Below, in pieces: positions 15,391-17,789 of a stretch of 17,789 nt of DNA (positions within the stretch are counted from its first letter, which is position 1; every line of letters starts with the position of its first letter). The notes beneath the pieces were generated by a model. The model was not told where the DNA came from. It saw only the letters and a program-made list of their open reading frames with translations, and did no database searches. The DNA is taken from NCBI GenBank assembly GCA_043101635.1, contig JBICIE010000072.1:1-17789 (forward strand). Direction: 5' to 3'. A program made the translations under genes and the position numbers. This DNA is from CAYMJK01 sp043101635. GTDB lineage: Bacteria > Planctomycetota > Phycisphaerae > Phycisphaerales > UBA1924.

Positions 15391-16545
15391 ATGAAAGACC
15401 GTCTCAAAGGCGCTGCGCTCGTGGTCGCGACCCTGCTGACGATCAGCCCCGGCGCCGCTCAGCCGGAGCCTTTCCCGCAGGACTGGTTCTTCGGCGGCGT
15501 ACCGGACAAACTCAGCGCCCTGACCGGCCAGCCCGCCCCGGACCTGACGTTGGGCGAGTGGATCGGCAGCCCGGTCAGCGCCGACGACCGCGCCGGCAAG
15601 GTTGTCATCATCGACTTCTGGGCCACCTGGTGCGGGCCGTGCATGGCCGCCATCCCCAAGAACATCGATCTCGTCAACAAGTACGCCCGCGATGGGCTCA
15701 TCTTCATCGGTGTCCACGATGCCCGGCGCGGCTGGGACCGGGCCCCGCAGGTCGTCCGCCAGCAGCGGATCAACTACCCCGTGGCCCGCGACGCCGACGG
15801 AAGCGTCAGCGCCCAGCGCTTCGGCCTCGGCTTCTGGCCCACCTACATCGCCATCGACCGGGCTGGCGTCGTGCGGGCCGCCGGCCTGCGCCCGGACCGC
15901 ATCGAGGATGTCGTCAAGGTCCTGCTCGCCGAGCCGGCCCCGCCCGGCGCCGGCGGCGGCCCGGCGCCCCTCGACGACCGGTTCTTTTACGACACGCGGC
16001 GCACGCCGGAGATGCGGGCCCACGAGGGCCAGCCGCTGCCGAAGCTCGAGCCCGCCGAGTGGATCACCGAGCCCGCCACGCCCGAGCAGATGGCCGGGCG
16101 CATCGTGATCATCCACATCATGTCGCCGCGCAATCGCATGTCCATGCAGCACGCCGAGATGCTCGCCAAGGCCGAGCAGCAGTTCGGGCCGGAGAAACTC
16201 CTCGTGATCGGCGTGCATCCCGCCGGTGACGACGAAAGCTGGCAGCGGCTCCAGGAGCTTGCCGCCGAGCAGGAGACATCCGGCGACGACACGCCGCGGA
16301 CGCTGCCCTCGCGCCTCTGCCTGGACGCCCCCGGCCAGCCCGAGGGCCGCCAGCGTTCGCTGGGCGCATTCGGCGACGCGTGCGACCTGCGCCTGCTGCC
16401 CACCACGCTGATCGTCGACCGCGCCGGCGTCCTCCGCGGCAGCATGCTCCGCCCGGACCGCATCACCGAGGCAATCGAAGCCCTGCTCGCCGAGCCGGCC
16501 CCCGCCGACGAATCCGCCCGCGACGACGCCCGCGACGACGGCTGA
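15391..16545 (+). CDS. Exported tandem thioredoxin-like (TlpA-type) protein, second domain lacking CxxC
   Basis: A 384-residue protein with a signal peptide (1-23, MKDRLKG...LTISPGAAQ). Domain 1 (about 45-190) is a TlpA/ResA-like thioredoxin fold: DFWATWCGPC with Cys81/Cys84 and cis-proline WPT at 150. Domain 2 (about 213-375) is clearly a copy. Paired segments are AGKVVIID/AGRIVIIH, IFIGVHDA/LVIGVHPA, IDRAGVVR/VDRAGVLR and LRPDRIE/LRPDRIT, each domain ending LLAEPAP. The redox motif there is replaced by MSPRNRMS, so it cannot do CxxC chemistry; cysteines 310 and 331 remain in it. Domain 1 is expected to act as an extracytoplasmic thiol-disulfide reductase or oxidase, and domain 2 as a structural or binding module. 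The ribosome site is strong and a hairpin terminator follows. It is divergent from the exported-protein operon. Confidence 0.88.
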   Translation: MKDRLKGAALVVATLLTISPGAAQPEPFPQDWFFGGVPDKLSALTGQPAPDLTLGEWIGSPVSADDRAGKVVIIDFWATWCGPCMAAIPKNIDLVNKYARDGLIFIGVHDARRGWDRAPQVVRQQRINYPVARDADGSVSAQRFGLGFWPTYIAIDRAGVVRAAGLRPDRIEDVVKVLLAEPAPPGAGGGPAPLDDRFFYDTRRTPEMRAHEGQPLPKLEPAEWITEPATPEQMAGRIVIIHIMSPRNRMSMQHAEMLAKAEQQFGPEKLLVIGVHPAGDDESWQRLQELAAEQETSGDDTPRTLPSRLCLDAPGQPEGRQRSLGAFGDACDLRLLPTTLIVDRAGVLRGSMLRPDRITEAIEALLAEPAPADESARDDARDDG

Positions 16546-16551
16546 CATGTG

Positions 16552-16580
16552 GCATCGCCCTTCCGGGCGATGTTCTTCGA
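16552..16580 (+). terminator. Intrinsic terminator after the thioredoxin-like gene
   Basis: A perfect 8-bp stem CATCGCCC/GGGCGATG (16553-16560 with 16565-16572) closes a TTCC tetraloop and is followed by TTCTTCG. It starts 7 bp after the stop codon. The T-run is imperfect, but position and geometry fit. Confidence 0.7.
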
Positions 16581-16769
16581 GTCCCTGCGCCCGATCGTCC
16601 CGTGCGGTCCGGCCGGGGCGGAGGGATCGCTGCCGCGCTGCCCCCTCCGCCGCGCCCGCCTGCGGGGCCGTGATTCTCGCGCTGCCGCTGAGTTTCTTCC
16701 CGCTGCGCCGCCGCCTCCGCGCCCGCCGCGGCCGCTGCCCGAAGTGCAACTACGACCTCGCCGGCCTCG

Positions 16770-16791
16770 CCGGCCCCTGCCCCGAGTGCGG
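16770..16791. repeat. Exact 22-bp direct repeat, copy 1
   Basis: Identical to 17014-17035. It encodes the GPCPEC core of the ribbon in both places and lies 244 bp apart from its partner, on either side of the hairpin block. It could be an insertion-site duplication or common ancestry of two ribbon tails. Confidence 0.8.
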
Positions 16792-16800
16792 AGCCCTTCC

Positions 16801-16994
16801 CTCACCAGGGGCGCGGGCTTCCAGCCCGCGTTCGGCCGAAGGCCGAAGCCGGCCCGTGCGATCCCCTTCTGAGAGCCCATGGAATGGGCGAAGGTCGTTA
16901 GCCCCGGGCGCCGCGAGTCCGCAAAGCGGACGAGCAAAGCCCGGGGTCAGCGCCCCCCAAACCCCGGAGCCCATGAAATGGGCGAAGGCGCCAC
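16801..16994. repeat. Hairpin-rich intergenic repeat block
   Basis: A chain of short perfect hairpins, mostly with 3-nt loops: 16812-16819/16823-16830, 16831-16837/16841-16847, 16875-16880/16884-16889, 16917-16922/16926-16931 and 16969-16974/16978-16983. A longer-range pair, 16902-16909 with 16939-16946, encloses the fourth. A 22-bp unit centred on GCCCAT-loop-ATGGGC occurs twice (16873-16894 and 16967-16988) with one mismatch. There is no coding signal. It looks like a REP- or MITE-type non-coding mobile repeat, with no transposase in the window. Confidence 0.6.
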
Positions 16995-17013
16995 CCGAAC
17001 CTCCTTGCGGCCA

Positions 17014-17035
17014 CCGGCCCCTGCCCCGAGTGCGG
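17014..17035. repeat. Exact 22-bp direct repeat, copy 2
   Basis: Second copy of 16770-16791. It is followed by GACGGCAAGGATGAAGG, which leads straight into the AAGGATGA array. Confidence 0.8.
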
Positions 17036-17042
17036 GACGGCA

Positions 17043-17173
17043 AGGATGAAGGATGCCAAGGATGAAGGATGAACAAAGACAAGGACGAAGCGGAGACCCG
17101 GCCCGCGCCCGGCGCGGGCGCTCTGACTCATCCTTCATCGGTCTGACTTCATCCTTCCTCTGACTGCATCCTT
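17043..17173. repeat. AAGGATGA / TCATCCTT low-complexity arrays flanking a GC hairpin
   Basis: On the left, AAGGATGA-type units recur several times in 17042-17073. On the right, the unit TCTGACT(T)CATCCTT occurs three times at roughly 17-20-bp spacing (17122, 17142 and 17159), ending in the rho stop codon. The two sides are inverted relative to each other. A perfect 8-bp hairpin (17101-17108 with 17112-17119, CCG loop) sits between them and may mark the end of the rho transcript, although no T-run follows. Confidence 0.55.
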
Positions 17174-17789
17174 ACCCAAGCTGCATCGTCATCAGGAACT
17201 CAGCATTGCTCCGCGTCTTCTTCATCCGGCTCTTGAGCAGTTCCATCGCCTCGACCACGTTCATGTCGCTCAAGACCTTGCGCAGCCGGTAGACCAGTTC
17301 CAGTTCCTTCGGGTCCAGCAGCAGTTCCTCGCGCCGGGTGCCGCTGGCGGCGACATCGATCGCCGGCCAGATGCGCTTCTCGACCAGCCGCCGGTCCAGG
17401 TGCAGTTCGCTGTTGCCCGTGCCCTTGAACTCCTCGAAGATCACCTCGTCCATCTTCGAGCCCGTGTCCACCAGCGCGGTGCCGATGATCGTCAGGCTGC
17501 CGCCGCCCTCGATGGCGCGGGCGGCGCCGAAGAACTTCTTGGGCCGCTGCAGCGCGCCCGCGTCGATGCCGCCGGTCATGATCTTGCCCGAGTGCGGCAT
17601 CTCGGCGTTGTACGCCCGGGCCAGGCGCGTGATCGAGTCCAGCAGGATGACGACATCATCGCCGAACTCCACCATCCGCTTGGCCTTCTCGATCACCATC
17701 TCCGCCACCTGGACGTGACGGGCCGGCGGCTCGTCAAAGGTGGACGCGATGACTTCGCCACGCACGGTGCGCTGCATCTCCGTCACTTC
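17172..17789 (-). CDS. rho: Transcription termination factor Rho, C-terminal part (partial)
   Basis: The last 206 residues of Rho, the hexameric RNA-dependent ATPase that ends transcription. The 5' part lies beyond the right edge, and the reading frame is open to the last base. Visible family segments are EVTEMQRTVRGEVIASTFDEP, the Walker B strand VVILLDSITRLARAYN, PHSGKIMTGGIDAGALQRPK (Q-loop), the R-loop/arginine-finger region GGGSLTIIGTALVDTGSKMD, and EFKGTGNSELHLDR near the end. The GTG at 17786 is the internal valine of 'EVTEMQR', not a start. It ends in the TCATCCTT repeat array. Identification is firm. Confidence 0.96.
   Translation of the reverse strand, partial: EVTEMQRTVRGEVIASTFDEPPARHVQVAEMVIEKAKRMVEFGDDVVILLDSITRLARAYNAEMPHSGKIMTGGIDAGALQRPKKFFGAARAIEGGGSLTIIGTALVDTGSKMDEVIFEEFKGTGNSELHLDRRLVEKRIWPAIDVAASGTRREELLLDPKELELVYRLRKVLSDMNVVEAMELLKSRMKKTRSNAEFLMTMQLG

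Larger units (their letters stand above)
16667..17072 (+). pseudogene. Interrupted zinc-ribbon membrane protein gene remnant
   Basis: From 16667 one frame reads a hydrophobic helix (AVILALPLSFFPL), a basic stretch, then CPKCNYDLAGLAGPCPECG, with the last cysteine codon at 16787-16789. This is the end of a planctomycete-type membrane/zinc-ribbon protein; no proper N-terminal part precedes it. A hairpin-rich block follows (about 16800-16990). Another frame (16995-17072) then reads PNLLAATGPCPECGT and ends ARMKDAKDEG at TGA 17070, which is a second half-ribbon tail. The two tails share an exact 22-bp stretch (16770-16791 and 17014-17035) but differ by one in frame. Either one gene was split by an inserted repeat, or fragments of two related genes were joined. 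It is unlikely to make a functional product as it stands. Confidence 0.6.

Noticed and set aside
15370..16749. 459-codon minus-strand frame opposite the thioredoxin-like gene
   Set aside because: The thioredoxin motifs on the plus strand are unambiguous, and the antisense product has no family features.
16801..17173. CRISPR array
   Set aside because: Repeats are short, irregularly spaced hairpins and low-complexity units, without uniform repeats, unique spacers or cas genes.
17784..17786. GTG as a possible start of Rho
   Set aside because: It is the conserved internal valine before TEMQR. The frame stays open to the window edge, so the gene is truncated by the window.

Overview
The window is about 17.8 kb of very GC-rich bacterial DNA. 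The likely source is a planctomycete, possibly a Phycisphaerae-type lineage. This is inferred from three traits: several small membrane proteins carrying a CxxC-(Y)-[DN]L-x(n)-CPECG zinc ribbon, a GldA/GldF/GldG-type ABC transporter operon, and intergenic DNA filled with hairpin and low-complexity repeats. No tRNA, rRNA, CRISPR array, transposase, integrase or phage gene was seen. The content is mostly housekeeping and envelope genes.

Left part (1-6087). A small membrane/zinc-ribbon gene (77-541, +) is bracketed by two copies of a ~60-bp hairpin-containing repeat. It converges on a minus-strand gene group running from 5954 down to 661. In transcription order this group is a PAS-GAF-receiver signalling protein with no kinase ATPase domain, a membrane-anchored coiled-coil/HTH-like protein, then pntA and pntB (proton-translocating NAD(P) transhydrogenase, E. 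coli-type two-subunit arrangement). Gaps are 18, 64 and 13 bp, so one transcript is plausible.

Middle (6088-9925, +). Divergent from the signalling gene are three translationally coupled genes: a GldA-like ATPase, a GldF-like ABC-2 permease and a GldG-like membrane-anchored auxiliary protein with an extra helical region. The DUF4340 protein that often follows this trio is missing. A second membrane/zinc-ribbon gene reads into the end of the gldG-like gene from the opposite strand, and its open frame overlaps that gene by 375 bp.

Right-middle (10338-15309, -). A DUF444/YeaH-YhbH family gene lies downstream of a tight three-gene operon joined by ATGA overlaps: a three-helix membrane protein, an 837-residue exported repeat-type protein, and a UPF0104/LPG-synthetase-TM flippase-like protein.

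Right end (15391-17789). A divergent, exported tandem thioredoxin-like protein has a normal WCGPC first domain and a second domain with no CxxC. A perfect 14-bp palindrome precedes it and a clean hairpin terminator follows it. The next 626 bp contain no intact gene. They hold remnants of a third zinc-ribbon gene, split by a block of short hairpins and flanked by an exact 22-bp repeat, then arrays of short AAGGATGA/TCATCCTT repeats. The window ends inside the 3' part of rho (-). I saw no clear defence or biosynthetic system. The most unusual items are the interrupted zinc-ribbon gene with its hairpin block, the histidine-less HisKA-like region in the signalling protein, the catalytically silent thioredoxin domain, and the uncharacterised exported-protein/flippase operon.
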